Positions 37,126 through 49,778 of a stretch of DNA of 64,000 nucleotides are shown here, piece by piece. Numbering within the stretch: the stretch's first letter is position 1; every line of letters starts with the position of its first letter. Where the stretch lies: NCBI GenBank assembly GCA_019614645.1, contig JABWDB010000004.1, forward strand, positions 18,848,001 to 18,912,000, read 5' to 3'. This stretch comes from Stratiolaelaps scimitus (Eukaryota > Arthropoda > Arachnida > Mesostigmata > Laelapidae). The translations under genes and the position numbers were made by a program. The notes under the pieces are model-generated. The model was not told where the DNA came from and searched no databases. It saw only the letters and a program-made list of their open reading frames with translations.

Positions 37126-37551
37126 TAATCGGCAAATCCTCACTAGTATGGGCAAGGGGTGTCCTACGATCACTTCTCAAAAATCCTGGTCACTACGGCA
37201 CCCTTCAAAAGTGAAACCTTCTTCTGCTATCGAACTACGGCGAAGCGTCGAAGCCCAAATGGTCACATTGTGGACTGCGAACGCTTCGACACCGCAGGTA
37301 GCACGGTGCTTCATCTTTGGTGCTTTTTACTTGTTGATCATCATTTGGCAGCAAGACACACACACACACAGGTACGTTGAAGACATTAACAATAGACATT
37401 TCGTCCCAAACGAGGCCAAAGCCCTTCAAAGGTCTGACTTTTCGTGTGTAAGTGTCTCAAACTAGCACCGGCGGTAAAGACCTCGGCAGTGAAGCCCGGT
37501 GTTTGTCTATGATTGATCTTTGCCATCGACCTCTTCCACAAAGGAAGTTAC

Positions 37552-38854
37552 CTTGAAGATGAGCTTCTTTTTCGGCGATTCCTTAGCGAGTTTGAAGGCG
37601 AGTCGATCCCCCTCGGGTACGCGCATGTTGGCGACAATCAGGGAATCGCTATTCGCCGATCGAAGTGTGAATGTCTGTCCAGTGAGGCCCGCCGTTGCCG
37701 GATTGCTCGAGAACACATTAAACTTGAATGAGTCCTCAAAGAATATCACCGATTTTGACGGCCGATAGACGAGATTCTTCTGGGCGAGATGGCGCTGTGT
37801 GAAGTTGGAGCCGACCGAGAGCACGACCCCGTTGAGAAGTAGCCGGCCCAGCTTGGGAGTGGCTGTCAGCGTGTACGTGACGCGTGAGTCGGCATACCCA
37901 TCCAAGTAGCGAAGATCGCGCTCGGTTAGCACGATCTGTCGGGTGTCGTGAACGACCCGTGTGTTGTTCGTTGCCGCGAAGACGCGGTCGGAGGTGAAGC
38001 CCAACGTGAACTGGTGCAGGGTGGACAGCCTGGCCTTCTCGCAGGACACGGTGAACACAAGTGCATCCTCCACAGGCTTGTCGATGGCGGCCTGCGGTGT
38101 CGGCACGTACCGTACCTTGTGGCGGGTCAACTGTCGCTGCGAAAAGTGCGTCGTGTTGGTCCAGACAGAGTTGTTCTTTAGGCGCTGTATCGTTCCGTAC
38201 CTCGGCGCCGTAGCAATGTCGAAGCGGATGTCGAGACCCTGTTCGGGGGCGTTCGTGACAAACGCCAACATCTGGTTCGTCATAATTGTCGGCGTCACGT
38301 GGGACGCCTTCACGCCGGTGTTGTTCACTGAGGTGATGTCGAGTGGAAACGTCCTCACGTCAACGAGGATCTCCTTCGTCAGCGACGGCGAGCTGTACGT
38401 GAGCCCGAACGATGTGGACGAGCCATTGCCTCGATGATTGTACCAGATCAAGCTCTGCTTGAGATCGTGAAACGTGAAATTCTCCACAGCGGCCCCGGGA
38501 TTCTTGAAGTTGTCGATAAATCCCGTACTCTCTGCCTCTTCAATATGGACCATGAATCGCGCGGCGCCCTCATCGACGAACTGGACATCGTCGATCTTCA
38601 GCAGCTCGTTGGAGAGCTGCTTTTTTGTGTGTCGCGCCAGCGTGAACACAACCTGCATGTCGTAGTTGTGCGTCGGAGAGTTTTGTTGTGCCAGAATGGC
38701 GATGTGCAGCATAAATTGCATCTTCTCCGAGAGTGCCTTCGGCAACCTTTGCAGTAGGAGCGTCGACGGCGCGACGCTCATCTCTAGAACGACGCTATCG
38801 TTCGCCGCCTCGCTGCCGTCATGTGTGTACACAACGCGATACCGGCTAATGTCT
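37552..38854 (-). CDS. CSPG4: CSPG4 large exon: CSPG repeats 1 (end) to 5 (start)
   Basis: 1,303 bp, phase 2 in and phase 0 out. It starts RDISRYRVVYTHDGSEAAND, completing repeat 1. Repeat 2 has VVFTLARHTKKQLSNELL and FTFHDLKQSLIWYNHRG. Repeat 3 has DIRFDIATAPRYGTIQRL and FSQRQLTRHKVRYVP. Repeat 4 has VTYTLTATPKLGRLLLNG and FTQRHLAQKNLVYRPS. It ends PKKKLIFK at donor GTAACT. Acceptor TGTTGTTGCAG. The lack of introns in four repeats contrasts with the many small exons downstream. Confidence 0.94.
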
Positions 38855-39131
38855 CTGCAACAACAGGAAACAGTAGTAATAACCGTTAGAATGAGCGGCA
38901 TTAACAGCATCACTATGCTAATCGTCATCATCAAATGACATGACAGCAACAGCAGCTGCCAAAGCAAAGATTTGGATACATCTGATGGTATCTTTATTGC
39001 ACTGTACGATATTGTGTTATAGCTCCTTCAGACCACTTAACTGGGGCGAGGCAGCTTCCCCGACAAGGGAGTGCTGTAGTAAAATAAATCCGTTTAACAT
39101 ACGTTTAATAATAATAATAATAATAATAATT

Positions 39132-39171
39132 AGATTTAGCACATCGCACGAAGATTTAGCACATCGCACGA
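39132..39171. repeat. 20-bp perfect tandem duplication
   Basis: AGATTTAGCACATCGCACGA occurs twice back to back, directly after an ATT microsatellite. Confidence 0.95.
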
Positions 39172-40682
39172 ATGTGGGTGTACATTTCCGATATGCAAGA
39201 ATACGGAAATTTCTCTTGGGAAAGATGCACAGATAAGATAGCTCTGTTTCAACGAAAGCTAGCGACCACCCTACGTTACGCTACTCCTGGCGAAATCGCA
39301 CTTTCACTGTACACGGACGAAACGGCAATGGGAGCAAGTCGGGAAGGTGGAATACTTGTGTAAAGGCCATTAGGTGTCCGACAACTGTGTCCCTACTGGA
39401 CAGGAACTTCCGAGAAAGGAAGTTATTGACGGAGTAACCATCTCGAGCCGACAGATCCCATCGCACAGGCTTAGTCGCCCGCTGACCAATCCCTCCTTGC
39501 CAATGTTCGCTCTCCCGTCTCAATACACTAGGCGGCTTATTCCTAACGGCACACACTGCCGACGACTGCGCGACGGCTGTGCCGCAGCTGCTGGTGGGAG
39601 CCCACAGCCACTCATTTGTTCCAGGCCATTGACTTCGGCGCTGGAAGCCGCTGGCATTTTTCCTGCCCCGTCCCCACCGCCTCCCCTTGGAGGGTCCTCA
39701 GCGGGTCCCGCTGCTGTGCGTTTTCTTCGTTTTCGCTGCTGCTGCTGCTGCTACGGCCGCCGGGTGTGATGGCCGCACATAGCGCTACAGGGCGATCGGT
39801 ATGGTCCGAGCGGGATTGGGTAGGCTTTCGGTCTGTCTAATGCGTCGGCGAGTTCCTTGAATCCGACGAGAGCCCAGTGGGTAAACTGATAGAATGCGAA
39901 AGTCATCCAAGACAAGGAGTGAGGCAAAAGAGAAAGAGAGAGAGCAAAAGAAGACTACGTACACTGTCGCAAGCACTTCGCGGTTTGTACAGGCCTGGAA
40001 AGAGCGAGCAGGAACTAGATATCGTTATTCTCCCGGGGGTGCCGTCTCGGCCCTGCCTTGTCGGATAGGTACGAGAACAGTGAGGACGGAGATGAGAGAG
40101 GTGGACCAGCAATATGAGTGTTCTTCCAAGTCGGAATCGCGAAGAGAACGATTGTCACGGAACACATTTCTCCAAGCGTTCTTTGTTATTCAGCGTTTAT
40201 TTTATCTTTGTTCCGTTTAGCCTCTCAACCCGCTCCAACCCGTCTGAGGCTGGGCATCTGTCCACTCTCAGTCCCCGATGTACAGAGTCGACTGACAGAG
40301 TCGGAAAATCAGGCTATTGCAAACGTGGACACGGAAGGTAACCAATACTGAAGGAAATCACCACTCAGATACAGCTCATGGCCCCCTTCGAATACGGTGA
40401 AATGGCGGAACTATCACTTGGAATTATACATTTCTGGGGTGTGGTAAACTGATTTTAAATCTGTATGCTTGATGCAATGACTGAGTCACCCGTCCCATTG
40501 GGCCAGATGATGCCCACGTGGGCCTGATTCAGAAAAGTGACCCCGTCAAACATAAACCCATCTTAGCTGATTTTTATCGGACGTTTCGAGAAGCGTCAGG
40601 CGTCCGGAGTTTTGTTTCGGAGATGGTCTTAGTTTCAGAGTTCTGTTTTTCCATGTGGTCCCACCTACAAGTAAATATTTCG

Positions 40683-40823
40683 GGCTGACGCTCAGCCAAC
40701 ATTTAACTCGGTCCACGGTATTACTTTCGGCATTTCTTCATGAGACGAACCCTTTAAATACAATTGTGCAATTGGCCCTCTCCCTTGATTGAAAGGCGCA
40801 TACGAATGCACCAGGACGCCACC
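40683..40823 (-). repeat. SINE-like element, near full length
   Basis: On the minus strand it runs from GGTGGCGTCCTGGTGCATTC through CCGAAAGTAATACCGTGGAC to GTTAAATGTTGGCTGAGCGT and CAGCC. Head and tail both match the copies at 49600-49961. The end GGCTGA-GCG-TCAGCC is a perfect inverted repeat. Confidence 0.7.
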
Positions 40824-41108
40824 GGAGTCGATCTGTGAGGTCTTTCCTATTCAAGCAGGACGTCACCATCGTGTCGCCTTCTGAGTTGAAATTTCGAATG
40901 AACAATGTAACTGGTGCGATTTATTTTATGAGTTATTCTCCTGCTGTATTAAATCCATCATTCAAGATCTCCTCCTGATGAGTGAGTAAAATCCGCTGTC
41001 TATTTCGTGGACGTATCTGGCCTTAGCAGGACAAGAATGATATAGGTAAAGAGGCAAAATAAATGATCAATTAGCCATAACTACCAAAAGAACATGTTTG
41101 TCTCTTAC

Positions 41109-41311
41109 CTGTACGTGAATGTGGTGATCTCGTCTGAGGTTTTTAGCCGCTCGTTGGCCAGTGAGCCGTGATGGGGACCAACGAGCACTGAGAAGTGTAT
41201 GTCACCCGGACGGAGTCCTAACTTCTGCAGATCGACTAATAGGTGAATGTGATCAGGGCTGAGGTGCTCGACACCACCGTCATGTACCACCACTGGGGTT
41301 ACGGCTAGAAC
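41109..41311 (-). CDS. CSPG4: CSPG4 exon: start of CSPG repeat 1
   Basis: 203 bp, phase 0 in and phase 2 out. It encodes VLAVTPVVVHDGGVEHLSPD, then LVDLQKLGLRPGDIHFSVLV and GPHHGSLANERL, ending ITTFTY. The L-G-L-R-P-x-D-I-x-F pattern and GPHHGSL are typical of the first CSPG repeat. Donor GTAAGA; acceptor AACGTTCCAG. It joins the upstream exon at 42712 directly in phase 0. Confidence 0.93.
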
Positions 41312-41987
41312 CTGGAACGTTGACATGAGGCGATTATTGCAATCTGAGCAGTTGTTGATTCTGAGGCTGAGAATACCGGTAATCTAAGAATGCAATGCTC
41401 CTATGGAATGACCATAGCAGGCAGAGCGATAAACAATTTTCTATTTTTACAGTTTCCAACTCCTGCTTACGTAGTTGCACTTGCGAGTGTTGATTGATGA
41501 TAACATTTGGCAAAAACATCACTTTAGAGCAATTCGTCGTCGCTAAATGTCACGGTTTAGCTCACAACTATCTGGCGTCATTGTTTCAGTTATCTCTTAT
41601 ACATCAGTGATAACCCCCCCCCACAAATTTTCTCATGTAAACATTTGGCTAACGTCGAGATTTCGCCACTAAAAAAAGCGTGGCCCAGTCAAACACGTTA
41701 GTTAACTCACTCATTAATTCATTCACGGGGACAACCCACAGAGGTGGCTACCCCTAAACGCATCGTTTAGTCCCCCAACCCCAGGGGTTAGATTCTCCGC
41801 TGTAGTTCCTAGTTTTAGATAATAGTTAGCTCTGGCAATATCGCCTCGCAGCGCTAGTCCATCGGTCCGTCCGATCAACGAGCCCATGCAGCAGTTGCAC
41901 CCTCCATCTAGCGTCTTGCCGTGAATAAAAGATAGCCAGGCTAAGACTGTCCTGTGGCTGTGACTCTGCAGTTCTCTCTCTCTCTCA

Positions 41988-42018
<31 letters not shown>

Positions 42019-42711
42019 TTTGTGTGTGTAAGTGTTGGTGCTGCTTTTTGTCGGCCCGCGTTGTAGTGTTTGGCAGATCCAGTCACCGGTAATGTTCTTA
42101 CCGCTTGATAGCAATTGAGTCGGACAGACATGCACGGCTGGCAGACAGCGGTGGAAGGCAAGCATACGTATACATCTCGGCCAAGTTTCGTAACGAACGA
42201 GCTGTCGGGGCAGCCTTACCTGTGCAATATGCCATGTCAGAGGCATAGCTCGCACGGTGCCTGAGTACGAGCCATCGCGAGAGGTAATTTCGACAGGACC
42301 AATAAAACAAAGCCGCATAATACAACTCGACGGTGTAAAAAAAGTGTGCGTATTATAGAGTGTAAAACGTCACTGGCCGGAGACAATCAGCGGACCTGTA
42401 TGTGTACACATCTAACTGATGATATGAGTATAGCAAATATTTCAAGTTGGATTCAACTATCCTCGTCAGTTTCGTAATCGGCAAGAGGACATTTTCGATT
42501 GCTACAGATAATTACGTCGTGCTTATATTACACGTGTAACATATTATTTTATTTCACTTCAATTTTTGCGTGAGTCATGTCGAACCTGTTCGTATGGTCG
42601 AGGCCAATCCAGCGGTTCGAGCGAAATATGGGAACGGTTATATTGAACAATAATTACACAATAATTAGTATTGCTAATTAATTAATGAATAAGTACTAAT
42701 GGGACACCTAC
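41312..42711 (-). other. CSPG4 intron, 1.4 kb
   Basis: It holds an AT array at about 41992-42015. An exon-like stretch at 42220-42330 has a good donor but the wrong phase and was rejected. Confidence 0.75.
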
Positions 42712-42834
42712 ATTTTCGCTTGGAGAATCATCGTCCGCACTGGTGGCGTAGGTCTCCTTGTAGTTGGCGGTGAAGCTTTTCTTCGTACAGATTTTGGCAG
42801 TGTCACAAACACATTGAAAGCTGTCTATTCCCAC
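42712..42834 (-). CDS. CSPG4: CSPG4 exon: Cys-rich EGF-like segment
   Basis: 123 bp, phase 0 in and out. It encodes VGIDSFQCVCDTAKICTKKS and FTANYKETYATSADDDSPSE. With the preceding exon it forms CLKEPCVEGADCLQ-VGIDSFQCVC, a six-cysteine EGF-like pattern directly after laminin G domain 2. Donor GTAGGT; acceptor TTTTTTCAG. Confidence 0.88.
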
Positions 42835-43637
42835 CTGAAAAAATGATACAGGAGACACACATTTCATTAAGGGGTAAATCTATCACAATGTGATAATTTA
42901 AACTATCATTATGATTGAGGCTAAATGTATATATGTGTATATGTATATGAATGCCAGTCGTTTTGGTTCTCTACTTATTATGTCACCAATCTGGGACACA
43001 GCTTAGCATCCACCAGGCAAATCCACTGCTAGCTGTTATAAATTCGAGGGCGCACAGAGACCGAGAGAGAGAGAGAGAGAGAGTAGGGCGGATTTTGTCT
43101 ACGGAATACTGCCAGTTACGATGGCTATTGTGACAGATATTGCCACCGCTTTGACTTTCGACGCGATACCGTGCACTCGTACAGGGTAGTCATCTAATCA
43201 AGCTATGCCTGCGCAATAGCTTAGGTGGCCCCTTGAATTCTCATTAATTAAAGACATAAAGAACGAGGCAGAGAGTCAGTGGATATGGTCTGGAGTTAAA
43301 AAGTGAGCCTGACTATGGTGTGATGCACTCACCTGCAGCAGTTTTAGTCTGCAGTGTATATGAATTCTCGTCGAGTGACAAAGCGAAAATGTGTGTCTGT
43401 GTGTGGGTATGTGCATGTACGCGATGGTCAAATCATTACGTTGGGATATTTACGTCTCTATGCTTTCAAAGGTTATTTCTTTCGTGCAAACTCCTTTTCA
43501 TATGCGAAGCCGCGCCGAGCCTTCATGGTGAATATGTACCAGATGTGTGTCTGGATCTGGGTTGGAAAAAGTGGTTCTTTGCGCCTGTAATTTATCTTAT
43601 CGCTGTGAGTAATGCAAGTCTTTTGTTTCTCTTATAC
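42835..43637 (-). other. CSPG4 intron, 803 bp
   Basis: It holds a GA run at 43061-43083 and short TATG runs near 42925-42950. No gene is recognised. Confidence 0.75.
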
Positions 43638-43777
43638 CTGGAGACAGTCCGCGCCCTCGACACATGGCTCCTTGAGGCACGGGTATTTCCAGACACAGCC
43701 CTTGGATACTGCCTTTGTCACCAGAGCATCCTCAAGTCCAATCGGCTTGCCGTTCAACCTCATGTAGTGAACACAAC
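43638..43777 (-). CDS. CSPG4: CSPG4 exon: end of laminin G domain 2
   Basis: 140 bp, phase 1 in and phase 0 out. It encodes CVHYMRLNGKPIGLEDALVT, then KGCVWKYPCLKEPCVEGADC. G-C-x-x-x-(M/I)-R-(L/F)-N-G is the canonical C-terminal laminin G motif. Donor GTATAA is non-consensus; acceptor AAATTTCCAG. Confidence 0.93.
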
Positions 43778-44179
43778 CTGGAAATTTGTAGGCGAACATC
43801 ATACGAAGATCACAAGTATTTAGGGTCTCCATTGATTAAGAGATAAAGTAGCGCCTGCGTGGGAGCTCAAAGTTCGCCAGTCGAAATGCGTTTGACCCGG
43901 GCGCTTGCGATTACAGACTCAAGCATTTGAGATGCACTGCCTGTGCAGATAGAGCGACTATCAATTGTTTTACTTATTGATTCGATTGTATTCATATAGG
44001 ATTTATTTATCGATTTGCTGCCATCGCGGCAGATTGGTGCACATCCAAAGTGATTGAAGACCCGTCATCCTTATGCTGCCGTGAGCTTCTCTCTAGAACA
44101 ACGGATCTTTAACAAAAGCCTAATACTCGAATCATGCCGAGTCGTCTTCCGGCCAGTTCTCAAGCTCATATAATCCTAC
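43778..44179 (-). other. CSPG4 intron, 402 bp
   Basis: A short intron in which I see nothing else. Donor GTAGGA, acceptor AAATTTCCAG. Confidence 0.8.
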
Positions 44180-44323
44180 CTGCTAATGAGTATTGGTATG
44201 GCTTGACGCCTTGCGCCTGTGCTCTTTGTCGATTCTTGGCGTCTACTCCACCGACATAGAAGTGAGTGTCAAATGAGCAGTCCTCCTCTGCCAACGGCTG
44301 CATACCTCCACGGGTGTAGTTTG
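44180..44323 (-). CDS. CSPG4: CSPG4 exon: laminin G domain 2, middle
   Basis: 144 bp, phase 1 in and out. It encodes NYTRGGMQPLAEEDCSFDTH, then FYVGGVDAKNRQRAQAQGVK and PYQYSLA. F-Y-V-G-G is the standard laminin G beta-strand. Donor GTAGGA; acceptor TGTATTTCAG. Confidence 0.92.
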
Positions 44324-45479
44324 CTGAAATACAAATTGAAAGCTAATTGAACATTTGAGGCTTTCCCAGCGACAACAAGACAGCAGACCACAATGAATAG
44401 GCCAGCAAAATTGGACAAAAATACGCCTGCGATTGACCGGAATATTCTTATGATGGCTTATTGTTAAACTCTAAAATTATCCGACAGTTTTTTCAGTGTT
44501 ATTAATATTATTATTATTATTGTGATTAACGATCTGCTTGTTGCAGATGTCCTTATCGTCGTAATTTTGATATCGGAATATATGATTCGTTTCCGAGCTT
44601 AGGAATTCATACACAAACGAATCTCATATGATAGTAATATGTATAACTATAATACCTTTGCGTTGGTTCTTACGTATCTGATATTGTATTCTAGTCATCA
44701 ATCATCGTGTATGTGGCCATGAGCAAATGGCGATGTTGGTGAGTCATATTAATCCAATCAGTCTGAAAAACCCAGTTCATAGCCATCAAAAGCGAGAGAG
44801 AGAGAGATCTCGGACGCCAAAAATTAATGTTTATATTTTGAACACACAGGCCCTTCTGGCTTTTGTTTCAAGCTCATCACGAGCTTTGATCCCATGGGGT
44901 GGCAGGCAGGCGAGGCAACGTTGGACAGATCTCCGAAGCTTCCAAAAAATCAAATGCTGGCTACTACCACGATCGGACACTTTCGATGCGATCTGCGTCC
45001 TTGGAAATGTTATTTTCATATGCGTACGTATATGCACGGCTATGCGGATGAGGTGCTATCATTTGTACTTGTACGAGCTAACTTCAGGGGAGCACCTGTT
45101 TCAGAATGACAAGACGGACAGATCTAAGATCTTCAAATAGCGGTAGAGTTGCTGCTGCCGCCACCGCCGCCGCATCTGTTGTCGCTGTTGCCACCGACAG
45201 TTGTTGTTGTTATCCAGTAGAACGCTCCAAAAACGTTTGTAAGGTGTCCGTCCGAACGAAAACGTTTGATCGAGTGGAAACGTATGAAGAGAGGGAATTG
45301 TACACGACTTTGTATTTTTTTTCTCGCGCAGGCTACACGAAACCCGGACCCAGACGCACAGATGAAGACGTGTCGGCAAGCCTTCATTATCACCCCTGTG
45401 CCACGGGTAAGCTATTTACCAGCGTGTTATAGGTGCATACCGGCTAGCCCAAGCTACGTTAGCCTGACGCATATGCATT

Positions 45480-48000
45480 GTGGTTCGTTATTGAATGCGA
45501 TACGATGTGGTGTGTCCCCGCTCCCCACAGACGTTCTGCGATTGCAGACGTCCTCGATGTGCGTCGTTTCTTTCTGAGCGTTGCCGCATGGCAGCGGCAC
45601 TGATAGTAGTTGCAGCAGGATCAGCGGCGGTAGCATCTGTACAGTATAGTAGTGCTTGTAGTAGTCGTGTAACGGGAGTAGCAGTTCTATTCGAGCGTTG
45701 GACAAAAACCATAAGCCTTCGCTGTCACCAGCCTCGAACCAAGCCGGTGACGCCTTGGAGCGGCAAGGCTCAGGCCATGCTCGACACTACTCGGAGCTGC
45801 ATGCGGGCAAGTGCTGTGGTGCGCTATGCTGTCTCTGAGTGCAAGTGCGCTCTGTGGGAGACCAGCGAGTAGCTTCTGCGCCGAAGGAGAGGTGGGGCAA
45901 GACAGTAGGGAGATAGGCAGGCAGCCAGCCAGCCAGGCCGGGGGTACGATAATCACTATTTGATATATCGGCTGGTGGTAGCGGACGATGTCGGGCTGAG
46001 TTCGGTTGGGCAGAAAGTGCTGTGGGTGCGCGACGGACGGATGGTGAGAAGGCCGGAGTATGGCCGGAGTTGGGGCTATGGGCTATAGGCGGCCAAAAAG
46101 CGACGAGACGATGCTGAAGGAAAGGGGAGGCGTGGTTGGTGCCTCTGCAAAAACGCTTCGGACATCACCAACACTGGATTCGCTTCGCTCTGCCCCGCAT
46201 CGCTATGCGTGGCCAACACGGCCAGCGTGGCCAACGCTGGTGGTGTCGGCTATGGCCTACGGGGAATGGGTCGCCGTGGAGAAGCAGTGCCACCTCTACT
46301 ACTGATGTACCGCCAAAGACGGACGAAGCGACCGAGCCGAGTCTTTGCGAACGCTTAGCGCGCGTGCTGCTGCTAGGGCTCCGCGTGAAGCTGCTCGAAC
46401 GAAGGAAGAGATTGCACCCACGTTGCACTGGCTCTAGTATACACTGCCAGCTTCTTGAAGGCTGGCTGTCCTCATTGCCAGTGCTTCAACGAGCGGCCGA
46501 CGGCGCCGACGACGGAGGCGGCAATGCTGATGCGGTTGCTAAGGACCGGAGATGACGCGAGCTCACTGGCTGGGTCCGATGTGCTGCTGCCGCCGCCGCC
46601 GTTGCTACCACCGGCGCCGCTGTTTCGGCTGCTGTGCTGCTGCTGCTGCTGAACAGGATGACATGCAGACGTGTAAGTGTGAGCGGATAGGAGGAGGCCG
46701 GTGGTCGTGTCGGGTGAGCTATTTAGGGAAAAGGAAATGTACGGGGGACGGTAGGGTAGAGACAGGCTGGCGGACGCGCGGAGCAACAAAAACAGGCCAC
46801 CAGAGAGGAGGCGCAGCAGCAGCAGTCACCATGGCAGCAAATGTCGAGGCCCATCCATGCCCTCATTCGTTGGTCGCTTGCTTCTTTTCTGCTGCTGCTG
46901 ATGTTGCCGGCGTAAGCCTAGCTGCCCGCCTCTTCCGTACAGTTTGGCACCGCTCTATAGCCCTGGGGCTTGCCGGCAGCCCCAGTAGCTCCCTACCTAA
47001 ACAAGCAAGCAAGCACACCCTTGCTAGTCTTCTTGCACCCTTCGACCACTCCCCTCCTTCTAATGTTTACCCAACTTATATATGAGCAGCTCGGTCTCTC
47101 TCTCGCTCTCCTTCACTGCGTCTGTGTCTTTCTCTCTCACTCTTTCTCACACTCTTGTGCATGAGGAGACGACTGACTATGAGTGGAGGAGGCTCAGCTC
47201 GACCGGGGGCTGCCGGGACTCCGTTGCCGCCGATGATGTAGGATCGGATTGGGACGACGGCAGGCGGCTGCCGACGCATCCAGCAACGCCGAACCGTCGA
47301 ATGAGTGTCTGCCGTTGCCGTTGCTCCGCCAGCAGCCGGCATCGTGTGAAAACAGAACGGCTCGTTCATTCTCCTCGTGACGGGCGGCTAGGCTCAATGA
47401 GCCTGGAGGCGAAGGGGACCCTGGGCGAGACAACCCAAGTGGGCGGCGGAATAGCCCAGCGCCTGGTGAACCGAGCTAGAGACGGGGGGAGGAGGCCGCC
47501 GGGAATGAGCACTGCATGCTACACACTCGCTGGTCTGGGGGGTGAACTCTCTCACACACACACACACACACAGACACCATCGTGCACCGTGCCGAAAGGA
47601 GAAACACAGGAAGGTAATTTGCAGTTGCTCAAGCGACCGACTGCCTGCTACACCACCTCTGAGCTAGGCTCTCTCGGGCAGATCCGACGACCAGGTAGAG
47701 GCGGACACTGCGCCCAACATAGTTACAGGTTGGAGATGGCCATCGACGTGAGAGTAATATGTCGTCCACGTTTAGAACAGTGGCGGACGCAGACCACACA
47801 GAAAGCGGTCGGAGCGATCGGATGGCAACCGTTGCCCATCTCACAGACCATCTAGGGCATCTGTCGCCGGCGGTCGAACGGCGATAACCTGCGGCGATAC
47901 CTTACAGTGTTCGACTTCGCCCTTTCTATCATCATACGATTCATTTTATGAAGGGGTGATTAGCTCACGAGAAATACGTATGTAAGCTGCAGATCGGCAG
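45480..48000. other. GC-rich island inside the largest CSPG4 intron
   Basis: A CpG-rich stretch with many CAG/CTG, GCC and CT runs and an AC run near 47552-47572. Open frames overlap in all frames and match no family. It lies about 5-7 kb upstream of the nested plus-strand gene. Confidence 0.45.
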
Positions 48001-48194
48001 TGATCCTACCTGTCTGCGACGATATATTATAGTAGGATCTAGCTATCAATACATATATATATATAATATATATTGTATTGATGTTTGTCCCCTCGTGGGC
48101 CACCACTTGGGTGATGATGCCTTCGTGCCTGAAGGGTGTTCACTCAGCTAGCTTTGGCTTGTCGGCCGTCTCCATTTCTCGACCATAGATGCGA

Positions 48195-48247
48195 GAGACT
48201 CGGTGGCGAAAGAAAGAGCGAGAGAGAAAGAGAGAGCGAGAGAGATA
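48195..48247. repeat. Interrupted GA-rich microsatellite
   Basis: GAAAGAAAGAGCGAGAGAGA and similar units over about 50 bp. Confidence 0.85.
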
Positions 48248-49599
48248 AAGAAGTCATGTCCAACTTTTGAGTGGCCCAGTTAGACTTGGTAAGATGTCGA
48301 TCTCGCCTGCTGGCTGGCTCGGCCGTTCAGCGGCTTGAGGGCTTGCTGAGACGACTGGACGACTGACGCTGTGATATGACCCGTGAACAGATATATCTGC
48401 AATTTATGGAGCGCGATTCTTACTCACTCAGAATAGCAGTCTGTCTCTTCCTCCTGGCGTCCCTCTGCCCAGCTATTATACGTCTCGACGCTACGACGGT
48501 CCCACCGACCTAGTGAGTGTGTATATGGTATTCGATGAGTCTGTCGCCTCTTTTCAATGTCCTTCGTCGCCTCCTCGGTTGAGTCCCGTCTCTTTAGTTA
48601 GATCTCGACCGCTATCACTATCTCCGACGAGTGATCCCTTCTCCCCCAAAAAGAGGTAATCACCCGCCTGGATCCTCGGACTCTGCACGGCTGGACTCCA
48701 CTCGGCTCACTTTCGTTCGCTTTTCCGCTCGTGAGACGCACACGGAGAACTGAAGAACTCTGGCAAGAGGCTGGATTGCCAGTACAGCGTGGAGGACAAC
48801 TAGGCGATGCTCAAGAATACTTGATATGGCTAGACCGGGGGATAACGAGGGCAAAACAAAAAGGACTAGCAGCTCATGATGACAAGTGGACATCTCAATG
48901 AAGTCCTGCCACCCCACTCGGCTATTGTGATCAAGATGACGGGATGTTGCCTCAAGAGGCCCTCCTCCGTTTAGGCCGCGGAACGGCCTGGACAGGGGTT
49001 TCGTTCACTGAAGACTTCGCTGTCTGCTGAGGATTCGATGCTCTCGTCGAAGTGCTCTCTCGCTCTCGAGATTGGGCAGTTGGATTTCCGCATCCGAAGG
49101 TCGAGCCAACCAAGCATTTCGAGTGAATCCAACAATAAGCTAGCTATGCTGGGATAATCCCGACACTTCTGTGATTGGCCGATTTCCGGAGATATGCCCT
49201 GCCAGCATACAGCACAGGTTCGATAGCATATGCGAGATCACACTTTGCAAATACCATGATTACAATCACCCTAGGCGCATACTTGGTAAAGTGCGCATAG
49301 TAGATACGCGTACGAGAAGACAACCTACGGTTTCACTATAATATTTAATATGAAAATTGCTTGTGCATTACACGTCTTCGTCATTCGACAACAGTGTACG
49401 CAAACATTTCGTTTACAATCTGGTGGTTAGCTTTAGTGTAGAAAGGATAAATGAATAGCTGCCGAATTATTACACTTAGGTGTTCTTATGTTGAGTGCTG
49501 TGAATACCGAATTAGTTCTTCTCAGATATTTCTCCTCTAGTTGACCTCAGATAGCTCGGCGCGGATACCATATGACGAATTCACTTTCCACAGGTATCA

Positions 49600-49765
49600 G
49601 TTGGCATAATTCAATCAATTGGCGCCTTGCAATTGGGGGAGGCATGCAGGTGCACGGGTTAGATCCCCACCGTTGCACATTTACATTTAAAGGGGTTGTC
49701 CATCGTATGAACGAATGCCGAAAGCAGTTGTGCCGTGGACGTTAAATGTTGGCTGTGGGTCAAAA
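49600..49765 (+). repeat. SINE-like element, first of two in tandem
   Basis: It contains GTGCACGGGTTAGATCCCCA (B-box region), TTAAAGGGGTTGTCCATCGT, and the tail CGTGGACGTTAAATGTTGGC. Compared with the next copy, about 30 bp are missing after GGCGCC. Confidence 0.7.
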
Positions 49766-49778
49766 ATTTATTTACATA

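Larger units (their letters stand above)
30500..37551 (-). other. CSPG4 intron, 7 kb, with a GC-rich core
   Basis: The intron between CSPG repeats 4 and 5. AT-rich at both ends, it has a GC-rich, CpG-containing core at about 31000-35450. Overlapping open frames there occur in several frames on both strands and match no family, so I do not call genes. A dispersed-repeat fragment lies at 37069-37125. Confidence 0.65.
38855..41108 (-). other. CSPG4 intron, 2.3 kb
   Basis: It holds an ATT run (39106-39130), a 20-bp tandem duplication (39132-39171) and a long copy of the dispersed repeat (40683-40823). No exon is recognised. Confidence 0.75.

Noticed and set aside
42220..42330. Exon-like minus-strand segment with donor GTAAGG, reading MRLCFIGPVEITSRDGSYSG and beyond
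   Set aside because: Its frame needs phase 2 entry, but the exon upstream (ending 42712) leaves phase 0. That exon joins the next one at 41311 directly in phase 0 and gives a sensible protein. The only nearby acceptor (CCGTCGAG) is poor.
47082..47855. Plus-strand 257-codon open frame
   Set aside because: It starts in a CT microsatellite and runs through GC-rich DNA where all frames are open for long stretches; no domain is recognisable.
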